The position numbers and the translations under genes are program-made. Below, one piece after another: positions 55,772-64,000 of a stretch of DNA of 64,000 nt. The stretch spans positions 1-64,000 of the forward strand of contig CAWCWA010000010.1 of NCBI GenBank assembly GCA_963799085.1, given 5' to 3'. This stretch comes from AP-15 sp963799085. GTDB taxonomy: Bacteria; Pseudomonadota; Alphaproteobacteria; ATCC43930; CGMCC-115725. Under the pieces are notes generated by a model. The model had not been told where the DNA came from, searched no databases, and saw only the letters and a list, made by a program, of their open reading frames with translations. Within the stretch, counting starts at the first letter, position 1; every line of letters starts with the position of its first letter.

Positions 55772-56914
55772 ATGGCCGGCAATTCGCTGCGGCCTGCGAC
55801 AATCGCCGCCCAGGCCCTGGGCTGGACCGAGCCGTCCTCGGGCGCCGTCGTTCTGCCGGTGCACACGGCGACGACCTTTCTGCGCGATCCCGACAACCAG
55901 TACCGCCGCGGGCGCAGCTACGGGCGCGCCGACAATCCGGGTTACGACCAGCCGCAGGCGCTGTTGACGGCGCTCGAAGGCGGTGCGGCATCGCTGCTGT
56001 TTTCCTCCGGAATGGCGGCGGCCGCCGCCGTCTTCCAGAGTCTCGAACGGGACGCGCATGTCGTGGCGCCGCTGGTAATTTATTGGGGCTTGCGGAGCTG
56101 GCTCAAAAGTTTCGCGGCGAGATGGGGGCTCGCGGTCGATTTTGTCGACACCACCTCGCTCGACGCGCTGCGCCGGGCGGTGGTCCCGGGCCGCACCCGC
56201 CTCGTCTGGATCGAGACGCCGGCGAACCCGCTGTGGTCGGTCACCGACATCGCCGCCGCCGCCGAGATCGCGCACGCCGCCGGCGCGATCCTCGCCGTCG
56301 ACAGCACCGCCGCCACACCGGTGCTGACCCGGCCCCTCGAATTGGGCGCCGATCTCGTCATGCATTCGGCGACCAAATACCTGAACGGCCATAGCGACGT
56401 GATCGCCGGCAGCCTGACCGCCGCGCGCGAGGACGAGTTCTGGGCGCGGCTTGTCGCGGCGCGCAGCGGCGGCGGCGCGATCCTCGGCGGTTTCGAGGCG
56501 TATCTCCTGCTGCGCGGCATGCGCACGCTGTTCCCGCGGGTCGAGCGCGCCTGCCGTTCGGCCGAACTCGTGGCCGAGGCCATGTCGCGTCACCCACACG
56601 TGCGTCAGGTGCTCTATCCGGGCCTGCCTTCGGATCCCGGCCACGCGGTCGCCGCGCGCCAGATGCGGGGCGGCTTCGGCGGCATGCTCAGCATCTGCGT
56701 CGAGGGCGGCGCCGAAGCCGCGATCGCCGCGGCGGCGCGGGTGCGGGTCTGGCAGCGCGCGACCTCGCTCGGCGGGGTCGAAAGCCTGATCGAGCACCGC
56801 GCCTCGATCGAGGGCGCCGACAGCCCGGCCCCACCCGATCTTCTGCGTCTCTCGGTCGGCATCGAGGACCCCGCCGACTTGATCGCCGACCTCGAAACCG
56901 CGCTTGCCAGCTGA
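55772..56914 (+). CDS. Trans-sulfuration PLP enzyme (cystathionine gamma-synthase/beta-lyase type)
   Basis: A 380-residue Cys/Met metabolism PLP enzyme. Features are 'AVVLPVHTATTFLRDPDNQY', 'RSYGRADNPGYDQPQALLTA', 'LLFSSGMAAAAAVFQSLERD', and the PLP-lysine motif 'LVMHSATKYLNGHSDVIAGS'. 'VESLIEHRASIEGADSPAPP' replaces the usual ESL..HPASMTH, which suggests a substrate preference different from standard CGS. The C-terminus is 'LRLSVGIEDPADLIADLETA'. ATG 55772 follows GGAGG by 6 nt. It could belong to methionine synthesis or to sulfur amino-acid breakdown; the exact reaction cannot be fixed. Confidence 0.88.
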   Translation: MAGNSLRPATIAAQALGWTEPSSGAVVLPVHTATTFLRDPDNQYRRGRSYGRADNPGYDQPQALLTALEGGAASLLFSSGMAAAAAVFQSLERDAHVVAPLVIYWGLRSWLKSFAARWGLAVDFVDTTSLDALRRAVVPGRTRLVWIETPANPLWSVTDIAAAAEIAHAAGAILAVDSTAATPVLTRPLELGADLVMHSATKYLNGHSDVIAGSLTAAREDEFWARLVAARSGGGAILGGFEAYLLLRGMRTLFPRVERACRSAELVAEAMSRHPHVRQVLYPGLPSDPGHAVAARQMRGGFGGMLSICVEGGAEAAIAAAARVRVWQRATSLGGVESLIEHRASIEGADSPAPPDLLRLSVGIEDPADLIADLETALAS

Positions 56915-56944
56915 GCGTTATCCCCTGTCGTCCGAGATGGAGAC

Positions 56945-58558
56945 TCAAGCGGCAGCGCGGGCGGCTTCGAGGATCATCGCGGCGCCTTTTTCGGCAATCA
57001 TGATCGTGGGGGCGTTGGTATTGGTCGAGGTGACGGCGGGCATGACCGAGGCGTCGATGACCCGCAGCCGCTCGATGCCGCGAACGCGCAGCTGGTCGTC
57101 GACGACCGCCATCGCGTCGCCACCCATCCGGCAGCTGCAGGTCGCGTGGAACACGGTCGAGCCGTATTGCCGCGCGTAATCCAGTAGTTCGTCGTCGGTC
57201 CGGACATCGGGGCCGGGCAGCGTCTCGGCCGTGACGTATTTGGCGATCGCCGGTGCTGCGAAGAGACGCCGGACCATCCTGAGGCCGCCGACGACCGCGC
57301 GCCGGTCGGTCTCCTCGGAGAGATAGCGCGGGTTGATCGCCGGCTGCTCGGAGGGATCGGGCGAGCGCGCCTCGACATAGCCGCGCGACAAGGGCCGCAT
57401 CTGCCACATGCCGACCGTCATGCCGGGCTTGTCGTCGAGCCGGCGCACCGGCCCCGGCGCGAAGCTGCCGGGCGAGAACAGGCACTGCACGTCGGGGGTC
57501 GCCGATTCCTCGAGCACCTTGACCGAGGCGCAGACGAGCGAGGAGGCGTAGGTCAGCATGCCGTCGCCCGGCGAAGAGATAGCGCAATACCTCGCCGGCG
57601 AGCGGCAGGCCGCGCGACTTCTCGTTCAAGGTCCTGGCGCCCGAGACCGCGCAGGCGACGCGGGCGATGTAATGGTCCTGGAAGTTGCGCCCGACCCCCG
57701 GCAAGGCGTGCTGGGCCTCGATGCCGACCCGGCCGAGATGGTCGGGATCGCCGACCCCGGACAATTGCAGGATATGCGGCGAGCCGATCGCTCCAGCCGA
57801 CAGGATCACCTCGGCCGCGGCATCGGCCCGCTCGACCCCGCCGCCGCGGGCAAACTCGACGCCGACCGCCCGCGCCCCGTCGAACACGACGCGCCGCACA
57901 AGCGCGCCGGTGACGACCTGCAGATTGGCTCGCTTCAACGCCGGGCGCAGATAGGTGCGCGCGGCACTCTGCCGGCGCCGGCCGCGTCGGGTCTGCTGCA
58001 CCCAGCCGATATTGTCGCCGGCGCCCGGCGGCAGGCGGTTCACGTCGTCGTGGTATTCGAGACCGATCTGCTTCTCCGGCCTCGATCATCTTGTGGCACA
58101 GCAGCGGCTGGTCGGAGGCGTGCGAGGTCAGGAGCGGGCCGCCCTCGCCGTGAAACTCGTCGCCGCCGCGCTCCCAGCTCTCCGCCTTCTTGAAATAAGG
58201 CAGCACGTCGTCCCAGCGACCAGCCGCGGTTGCCGCGCTGCGCCCAATGGTCGAAATCCTCGGGCTGGCCGCGGACATAGATCATGCCGTTGATCGAGCT
58301 GGAGCCGCCGAGCACGCGGCCGCGCGGATAGGGGATCGCGCGCCCGTTGGTGCCGGGATCGGCCTCGGCCTTGTAGCCCCAGGTGAGGGTCGGATGGTCG
58401 AGGAGCTTCATATAGCCGGCCGGGATGTGGATCAGCGGGTTGCGGTCGCGCTCGCCGGCCTCGATCAGGATGACGCTGGTCTTGGGGTCGGCGCTCAGCC
58501 GGTTGGCGAGCACGCAGCCCGCCGAGCCGGCGCCGACGATGACGTAATCCGCCTGCAT
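56945..58558 (-). CDS. GMC-family FAD oxidoreductase, choline-dehydrogenase type (three frameshifts)
   Basis: A flavoprotein alcohol dehydrogenase. It starts 'MQADYVIVGAGSAGCVLANR' (FAD-binding), then 'YPRGRVLGGSSSINGMIYVR' (GMC signature 1), 'EVILSAGAIGSPHILQLSG' (GMC signature 2) and the catalytic region 'STVFHATCSCRMGGDAMAVV', with 'VIDASVMPAVTSTNTNAPTI' near the end. Frame changes occur near 58225, 58080 and 57570; bridged length about 537 residues, normal for the family. The alcohol substrate is unknown, though neighbours are also oxidative (LLM flavoenzyme). It lies convergent with the trans-sulfuration gene. Confidence 0.88.
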
Positions 58559-58561
58559 GGC

Positions 58562-59455
58562 TCAGAGAAGATCGGCGACGGCCGCATGGTAGCGCCGCAA
58601 CGCGCCGAGATGGTCGCCGAGCGTGTGGCCAGGAATGCGCTTGTGGCGGCGGCGGTCGAAAGTCGTCGTCAGGCAAAGATGCGAGGCGCCGGCAGATTTC
58701 CAGAACCGCGCCTTGTTGCGCCAATCGTTTTCGGACCCGGTCCCCATCGAAACCCAGACCTCGATCCCGACTTGCCTCGGGTCGCGGCCCGCCGCCTCGG
58801 TTAGCCGGCGCAATTTGTCGAGCACATCGGTGGCGCCCTGGTCGGGCTCATAGGCGTTCGGCATCCAGCCGTCGCCGCGCCGGGCGATGCGTTCGAGGGT
58901 GCGTTCGTGATGGCCGCCGAACCAGACCGGCACCTTGCCCGAGGGCGGCCGCGGATTGATGCCGGCGTCATCGATCGTGTGCCAGCGGCCGGTGAAGTTG
59001 ACATGCGGCGCCGCCCACAATTTCTGCATGACTTCGACCTGCTCCTCCGAGCGGCGGCCGCGGTTATGGAAGTTCTCGTTGAGGCCGACGAATTCGACCT
59101 CGTTCCAGCCGACCCCGACGCCGAGCCGGAACCGGCCGCCCGAGAGCACGTCGAGACAGGCGGCCTGCTTGGCGACGAGCACGGTCTGACGCTGTGGCAG
59201 GATCAACACGCCGGTCGAAAAGCCGAGCTTCTGCGTGCAGCCGGCGAGATAGCCGAACAGCACGAACGGGTCGTGGAACAGATCCTCGGAGGTGTTGCGA
59301 TCCCAGCCCGGCCGGCTTGCCGCGTTGACGCCCAGCACATGGTCGGGCGCCTCGACAAAATCGTAGCCGATCGCCTCGGCGGTTTGCGCATATTCCTTCA
59401 CGACGGCGGGACCGCCGCCGACATCGCCCAATGGCAGCAAAGCGCCCAGTTCCAT
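58562..59455 (-). CDS. LLM-class flavin-dependent oxidoreductase (luciferase-like)
   Basis: A 297-residue TIM-barrel flavoenzyme, upstream of and 3 nt from the GMC gene. It reads 'MELGALLPLGDVGGGPAVVK', 'IGYDFVEAPDHVLGVNAASR', 'LGFSTGVLILPQRQTVLVAK', 'LSGGRFRLGVGVGWNEVEF', 'KVPVWFGGHHERTLERIARR' and 'GDGWMPNAYEPDQG'. Members of this F420/FMN group often carry TIGR03619-like annotation. ATG 59455 follows AGGAG and overlaps the methyltransferase stop (TAATG). Methyltransferase, LLM enzyme and GMC oxidoreductase form a compact three-gene operon. Confidence 0.9.
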   Translation of the reverse strand: MELGALLPLGDVGGGPAVVKEYAQTAEAIGYDFVEAPDHVLGVNAASRPGWDRNTSEDLFHDPFVLFGYLAGCTQKLGFSTGVLILPQRQTVLVAKQAACLDVLSGGRFRLGVGVGWNEVEFVGLNENFHNRGRRSEEQVEVMQKLWAAPHVNFTGRWHTIDDAGINPRPPSGKVPVWFGGHHERTLERIARRGDGWMPNAYEPDQGATDVLDKLRRLTEAAGRDPRQVGIEVWVSMGTGSENDWRNKARFWKSAGASHLCLTTTFDRRRHKRIPGHTLGDHLGALRRYHAAVADLL

Positions 59456-60114
59456 TACCGATCTCCTAAAAAATTGCTCTCCGAAGGGGTGCGGCCGACG
59501 ACGGCGATCATCGGGTCCTGCTGGTCCTCGATCCATTGTCTGAGCGGATGCGTCGTGATGGCGACGAACCCGGCCTGGCGCAGATAGTGTTCGACGAGCC
59601 GGGCGTGACCCGCATCGTCGAGCGCACGCCAGACCGCCACCGCCTTCGTCCAGAAGCAGCGGTTTGAGAAGCTGACGACGAGCGGCGCGCCAGGGCGCAA
59701 GACGCGCGCGATATCGCGCAACACCGCGACCGGCCGCTGTAGATACTGGATCGAGACGCAGATCATCGCGGCATCGACACTCGCGTCAACGAGCGGCAAT
59801 GCCGGATCGCGGTTGAGGTTCTGCACGAAAGAGCGGCTGAGCCGCCGATTGGCGGCCAACTCCTCGGCATTCATGCCGTGGCCGATCACCTCGCCATAGG
59901 CAATCTCGGGCGGCAGGTGACTGACCCAGCTCGACATCAGATCGAGTAAGACGCCGCCCGCCGGCAGCACGCTGCGGTAGAATTCGGTCAGCGCCGCGAC
60001 GGCGCCGTCGTCGATGTGCAGCACCAGACGCGGCGGTTCGTAAAACGCCTCGTCATCCTCGGCGTCGAGTTTGGCGAAGGCTCCCGGCGGCAATCCGAGC
60101 CCGTCTTCGACCAT
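59455..60114 (-). CDS. SAM-dependent methyltransferase-like protein
   Basis: A 219-residue class I methyltransferase fold. It has a motif I region 'LPAGGVLLDLMSSWVSHLPP' (LDLMSS, unusual in having no GxGxG), 'GEVIGHGMNAEELAANRRLS', acidic 'LPLVDASVDAAMICVSIQYL' and 'LRDIARVLRPGAPLVVSFSN'. A late 'QDPMIAVVGRTPSESNFL' closes it. Similar proteins are annotated only as methyltransferase-domain proteins. It is the first gene of the minus-strand operon with the LLM and GMC enzymes. Substrate unknown. Confidence 0.82.
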   Translation of the reverse strand: MVEDGLGLPPGAFAKLDAEDDEAFYEPPRLVLHIDDGAVAALTEFYRSVLPAGGVLLDLMSSWVSHLPPEIAYGEVIGHGMNAEELAANRRLSRSFVQNLNRDPALPLVDASVDAAMICVSIQYLQRPVAVLRDIARVLRPGAPLVVSFSNRCFWTKAVAVWRALDDAGHARLVEHYLRQAGFVAITTHPLRQWIEDQQDPMIAVVGRTPSESNFLGDR

Positions 60115-60194
60115 TACCCTCTCCAGAATCCACCCGCTCTCGCGACGTTATCAGCGCCGGCGCGCGGCGCAAAGGGGACGAGGTCGCCGCCGCC

Positions 60195-60595
60195 TCTTCC
60201 GGGAAGGTGCGCAAAAACTTCGCGTGACGAGGATCAATGCTGCGTTGACGACACTGGGCGGCAGCCTCGTGACGCAATATAATCAGTAGATCAGTCCGGA
60301 GACCGTATCGGGTGTCGCCGTCTCGCTGCAGATCGTTTTCGCTGCTATCGCCGGCGGCATGCACTCTCTCTTGGGGCCGGCCGGCGGCAGGCTCTTCACG
60401 ATCGCGCTCAACGAGGGGCGACGCATCCTGTTCGGCGCCCATTTCATCGGCGCCGCCAACACGATTTACGGAATCTTGTTGATCCTGTTTATTATCTTCA
60501 CGCCGCGCGACATCGTCCGGCTCGCGGCGGAGCTTGTGGCTGGCGTCTTTGGTCGCCCCAGCAGCGAGGCTCGCGCGTCGGCCGTCGGCCTCTGA
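60195..60595 (+). pseudogene. LivM-type branched-chain amino-acid permease, C-terminal remnant
   Basis: The plus strand reads 'RINAALTTLGGSLVTQYNQ', a TAG stop at 60287, then 'ISPETVSGVAVSLQIVFAAI', 'AGGMHSLLGPAGGRLFTIAL' and 'ANTIYGILLILFIIFTPRDI'. This is the last third of a LivM/LivH-type permease. All earlier membrane segments and the ATPase and binding-protein genes are absent. The in-frame TAG replaces the Tyr codon expected before ISPETV (family 'YISPETV'). It is a relic just upstream of the aminotransferase. Confidence 0.7.
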
Positions 60596-60632
60596 CCAGA
60601 GCGTCGAGACGACGACAATTGGGAGGAAGCGC

Positions 60633-61820
60633 ATGTTGCAGATGGCCGCACGCATGGGCGTGCTCGGGACCGAGACCGCGTTCGAGGTGTTGGCGCGCGC
60701 CAACGCGCTCGCCGCGCAGGGCCGCTCGATCATCAATCTCGGCATCGGCCAGCCCGATTTCCCGACCCCCGACCATATCGTCGAGGCCGGGCGCAAGGCG
60801 CTCGCCGACGGCCATCACGGCTACACCCCGGCAAACGGCATCCCGCCGCTGCGCGCCGCCGTGGCCGCCGACCTCTATCGCCGGCATAAGGTCGAGATTT
60901 CGCCCGACCATGTCCTCGTCGTTCCGGGCGGCAAGGTCACGATGTTCTTCGCGATCATGATGTTCGGCGAACCCGGCGTCGAGATCATGTATCCGAACCC
61001 CGGCTTTCCGATCTATGAGAGCGTGATCCGCTTTTCCGGCGCGACACCGGTGCCGATGCCGCTCCATGAGAGCGCCGGCTTCTCGTTCAACGCCGAAGAG
61101 GTGCTGGAAAAGATCACGCCGCGCACCCGGCTGATCATCGTCAACAGCCCGGCCAACCCAACAGGGGGTGTCGTGCCGCGGGCGCAATTCGACCGGCTCG
61201 TCGCCGGGCTCGAACGGCACCCGCAGGTCGCGGTCATGAGCGACGAGATCTATGGCGAGATCCTGTACGACGGCGCCGAGCACGTAAGCTTGCTGGGCTA
61301 CCCCGAACTGCGCGACCGACTGATCCTGCTCGACGGCTGGAGCAAGACCTATGCGATGACCGGTTGGCGCCTGGGCTACGGGGTATGGCCAGAAGCGCTG
61401 TTCCCGGCGGCCGAAAGGCTTGCGATCAACTGCCATTCCTGCGTCAACGCCGCGGCCCAGTTGGCCGGCATCGCGGCGCTGACCGGGCCGCGCGAGCCGG
61501 TGCATCGGATGGTCGCGGCCTTCGCCGAACGGCGCGAGCTGATCGTCGCCGAACTCAACCGGCTGCCGGGGGTGCGCTGCGCCAAGCCCGGCGGCGCCTT
61601 CTACACTTTTCCGAACATCGAGGGCGCCGGCCTCGATGCCCGCACTTTGCAGGGCAAACTCCTCGATGAGACCGGTGTCGCGACCATCGCCGGCACCAGC
61701 TTCGGCGCGTTCGGCGAAGGCTACCTGCGGCTCTCCTATGCCGCCAGCCGCGAGGCTATCGCCGAGGCGATCGACCGCATCGGCCGGTTCCTCGGCAATC
61801 TGCCGCCGGCAAATCGGTAG
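60633..61820 (+). CDS. Class I/II PLP-dependent aminotransferase
   Basis: A 395-residue fold-type I aminotransferase of the aspartate/alanine group. Features are 'INLGIGQPDFPTPDHIVEAG', 'GHHGYTPANGIPPLRAAVAA', 'VPGGKVTMFFAIMMFGEPGV', 'IIVNSPANPTGGVVPRAQF', the PLP lysine in 'LDGWSKTYAMTGWRLGYGVW', and 'FYTFPNIEGAGLDARTLQGK'. The end 'YLRLSYAASREAIAEAIDRI' is typical. ATG 60633 has GGGAGG upstream. It probably transaminates an amino acid with a 2-oxo acid; exact specificity cannot be read from the sequence. Confidence 0.92.
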   Translation: MLQMAARMGVLGTETAFEVLARANALAAQGRSIINLGIGQPDFPTPDHIVEAGRKALADGHHGYTPANGIPPLRAAVAADLYRRHKVEISPDHVLVVPGGKVTMFFAIMMFGEPGVEIMYPNPGFPIYESVIRFSGATPVPMPLHESAGFSFNAEEVLEKITPRTRLIIVNSPANPTGGVVPRAQFDRLVAGLERHPQVAVMSDEIYGEILYDGAEHVSLLGYPELRDRLILLDGWSKTYAMTGWRLGYGVWPEALFPAAERLAINCHSCVNAAAQLAGIAALTGPREPVHRMVAAFAERRELIVAELNRLPGVRCAKPGGAFYTFPNIEGAGLDARTLQGKLLDETGVATIAGTSFGAFGEGYLRLSYAASREAIAEAIDRIGRFLGNLPPANR

Positions 61821-61961
61821 CAATGATCGAAAGATCGGCAATCGGCTGACGTTTTCGGCGGCAATTCCGGAACAGAGCCCATCACGGGCATCGCCGAAGC
61901 CGCATGGCATGGGTTATGCTTCGAACGAGCAAGCTGCCCCGCCGATAGGGATGAAATGTCG

Positions 61962-62300
61962 ATGAGGAAGATCGAGGCGATCATCAAGCCGTTCAAGCTC
62001 GACGAAGTCAAGGAAGCCCTGCACGAAGTCGGCATCAGGGGCATCACGGTGACCGAGGCCAAGGGGTTCGGCCGTCAGAAGGGGCATACCGAACTTTATC
62101 GCGGCGCCGAATATGTCGTCGATTTTCTCCCCAAGGTGAAGATCGAGGTCGTCATGGAGGACGAACTCGTCGAGCGCGCGGTCGAGGCGATCCAGCAGGC
62201 GGCGCACACCGGGCGGATCGGCGACGGCAAGATTTTCGTGACCTCGATCGACGAGGCGATCCGCATCCGCACCGGCGAGCACGGCGGCGACGCGCTTTAA
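61962..62300 (+). CDS. glnB: PII nitrogen regulatory protein, GlnB type
   Basis: A 112-residue PII protein that senses 2-oxoglutarate, ATP and ADP and is uridylylated by GlnD. The T-loop 'GFGRQKGHTELYRGAEYVVD' has the uridylylation site Tyr51, and the C-terminal 'TGRIGDGKIFVTSIDEAIRI' (signature 2) is intact. 'TEAKGFGRQKGHTELYRGAE' and 'FLPKVKIEVV' resemble GlnB rather than GlnK of Alphaproteobacteria. ATG 61962 is used because it gives the standard N-terminus and Tyr51 numbering; ATG 61956 adds two residues. glnA, its common partner, is not adjacent. It overlaps the 3' end of the convergent sensor kinase. Confidence 0.95.
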   Translation: MRKIEAIIKPFKLDEVKEALHEVGIRGITVTEAKGFGRQKGHTELYRGAEYVVDFLPKVKIEVVMEDELVERAVEAIQQAAHTGRIGDGKIFVTSIDEAIRIRTGEHGGDAL

Positions 62301-64000
62301 TTCAAGCGCGGAACGCCGGCGCCCGCGGCGCCGTCACGCGGCAGGCGGATCGTGAATTCGGTGAATTCGCCGGGACGGCTGTCGACCTCGATGCCGCCGC
62401 CATGCTCCTGGGTGACGATGTCGTAGCTGATCGAGAGGCCGAGCCCGGTGCCCTCGCCGGTCGGCTTTGTCGTGAAGAACGGCTGGAACAGTTTGTCGCG
62501 GATGTCCGGTGCAATGCCGACGCCGTTGTCGCGCACCCGCACCTCGACGGCGTTGCCGCGCTCGCGCGGTCGCCACCTTCAGCACCGGCGCAAACCCGCT
62601 CTCGCCGCCCTCGCGCTGCCGTTTGGCGGCGGCGTAAAAGCCGTTGCCGAAGAGGTTGATGAAGACGCGGATCATGTCCTGCGGCACGATCTCGATCGGC
62701 GCCAGGGCCGGATCGAACTCGCGCTCCAAGGTCACGTTGAATGTCTGGTCCTGCGCGCGCGCGCCGTGATAGGCGAGGTTGAGCGCCTCGTCGATCAGCC
62801 CGTTGAGATCGACCTTGCGCCGCTCGCCGCTGCCGCCGCGCGAATGTTCGAGCATGCTTTTGACGATGTTGTCGGCGCGCCTGCCGTGCTCGGCGATCTT
62901 TTCGAGATTGCCCGCAAGCAGCGCCACGATCTCGTCGAGTTCGGCGCGCCGGTCCTGGTCGAGCGCGGCCAAGGCCGGTTCGGTGATCTCCTTGACCTCG
63001 TCGAGAAGCTCGCCAGAGAGGCTCGGCGAAATTGTTGACGAAGTTGAGCGGGTTCTTGATCTCGTGCGCGATGCCGGCGGTCAGTTGGCCGAGCGAGGCC
63101 ATCTTTTCGGCATGGATCAGGCTTGCCTGCGTCGTCTTCAATTCGCGGTAGGCGGCCTCGGCGGCGTCACGCGCGGCGCGGATCTCCTGCTCCGAGCGCT
63201 TCCTCTCGGTGATGTCGCCATAGATCAGCACCACGCCGCCATCCGGCATCGGGTTGTGGCGGATTTCGATGACCGTGCCGTCGGGGCGGGTCCGCTCGAA
63301 GCTGTAATGGTCGCCGAGCCGCGCCCGCAGCCGGGCGATCTCGGCCTCTGGATCGACCGCGCCGAACTCGCCGCGCATGGCCAGATAGCGGATGTATTCG
63401 TCGAAGCCGCGGCGGCTCGGCGAGAAACTCGTCGGGCAATTGCAATAATTCCTGGAAATTGCGGTTCCACGCCGCCAGCCGCAGGTCGGCGTCGAACATC
63501 GCCACCCCGTCGGCCATGTTGTCGAAGGTCACGCGCAACTCGGCCTGGCGCTGCGCCAGTTCATCGGTACGGGCGCGCAATTCGTTGAACAGCCGCGCAT
63601 TCTCGATCGCGATGACGGCCTGGTCGGCGAAGGTGGTGACCAGCTGGATCTGCTTCTCGGTGAACGGTTCGACACGCGAGCGGGTTAGCGCGATCACTCC
63701 GACGAGCGATTTTTCGCGAGACAGCGGCACCCCCAGCATCGTGCGAAACCCCCCTAATTGCTGGGACTCCGGCCAATTATAATGAGGATCGCTAGCGGCA
63801 TCGATGATATGCACAACCCGCTCCTCAAGCGCAGTGCGTCCGACCAGCGTGCCCGGACCGCGTGTGATCGGGTTGCTGGCAATAAACGCCTTGTATTCCG
63901 GCGTGAACCCGAACGCGGCTGAGAGATGGAACCGTCCGTCATGCAAGCGGAAGATAAACGCGTTCTCCCCCTCGCAGATTCGGGCGGCCGTCTCGACCAG
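62297..64000 (-). CDS. GAF-PAS sensor histidine kinase, N-terminus beyond the window (three frameshifts)
   Basis: A soluble sensor kinase entering from the right edge. The GAF domain is seen in 'FHLSAAFGFTPEYKAFIASN', 'VVHIIDAASDPHYNWPES' and 'FTEKQIQLVTTFADQAVIAI'. A PAS domain follows ('TFDNMADGVAMFDADLRLAA', 'YSFERTRPDGTVIEIRHNPM'), then the phospho-acceptor His in 'LTAGIAHEIKNPLNFVNNFA' and the ATPase blocks 'IRVFINLFGNGFYAAAK', 'VRVRDNGVGIAPDIRDKLFQ' and 'GEGTGLGLSISYDIVTQEHG'. Frame changes are needed near 63410, 63020 and 62570. It resembles many alphaproteobacterial GAF-PAS kinases; no response regulator is adjacent in the window. Confidence 0.88.

Overview
This is a high-GC (about 68-70 percent in core stretches) chromosomal segment that reads as an alphaproteobacterium, probably an environmental soil or freshwater member of the Rhodospirillales/Rhizobiales side of the class. 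The evidence is an imuB-dnaE2 mutasome, a thrB-rnhA pair, a split glycine decarboxylase (gcvPA/gcvPB) behind a tandem glycine riboswitch, a heme-PAS FixL with a FixK/FNR-type box beside it, a CIRCE-controlled groESL, GlnB, Ku, and many SDR, Rieske, GMC and LLM catabolic oxidoreductases. At least 35 single-base frameshifts are inferred, many in genes that should be intact (groEL, gcvT, gcvH, gcvPA, thrB). I read these mainly as consensus indel errors in a long-read or metagenomic assembly, so such genes are annotated as one gene each with the shift positions given.

Layout. 1-4008: SOS mutasome (imuB 3' end, dnaE2), both carrying in-frame palindromic-repeat insertions. 4107-8967: lipoproteins, RNase HI, homoserine kinase, a double-CDGSH Fe-S protein, and a SPOR lytic transglycosylase with an unusual Cys repeat. 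9074-13753: glycine riboswitch and gcvT-gcvH-gcvPA-gcvPB. 13921-18417: surface polysaccharide group (KpsC-like transferase, SDR, membrane phosphoglycerol-transferase/sulfatase). 18485-23105: SDR, small secreted protein, DUF427, gamma-glutamyltransferase-like enzyme, a secreted EndoU-type nuclease with a translationally coupled small partner, and a Nudix hydrolase. 23106-26746: wreck of a hybrid histidine kinase and two tandem paralogous sugar-type binding proteins. 26921-35330: FMN 2-hydroxy-acid dehydrogenase, ArfB, a single-domain response regulator divergent from FixL, an internally deleted PEP-CTERM protein, and several enzymes.

35600-43810 is an accessory, mosaic zone with lower and uneven GC. 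It holds a compact BglII/BstYI-like restriction-modification operon with its own ribbon-helix-helix gene, transposase and tyrosine-recombinase remnants beside tRNA-Thr(UGU), a heavily frameshifted Rieske dioxygenase, a vapBC remnant, a three-gene operon of unknown function (TIGR04255-like, HTH protein, unrecognised protein), and a truncated membrane protein. A 27-bp direct repeat occurs at 37676 and again at 43722.

43810-64000 returns to core-like content: an orphan molybdenum hydroxylase large subunit, SDR, peptidase-like protein, groESL with CIRCE, alpha/beta hydrolase, Ku, DUF192, a CPA1 antiporter with a cyclic-nucleotide-binding tail, a trans-sulfuration enzyme, GMC oxidoreductase, LLM oxidoreductase plus methyltransferase, a livM remnant, a class I aminotransferase, GlnB, and a GAF-PAS sensor kinase running off the right edge.

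The best candidates for something undescribed are the secreted EndoU/partner pair (21503-22359), the three-gene operon at 40810-42950, and the GCDxxxAYxPxxPC repeat of the transglycosylase.
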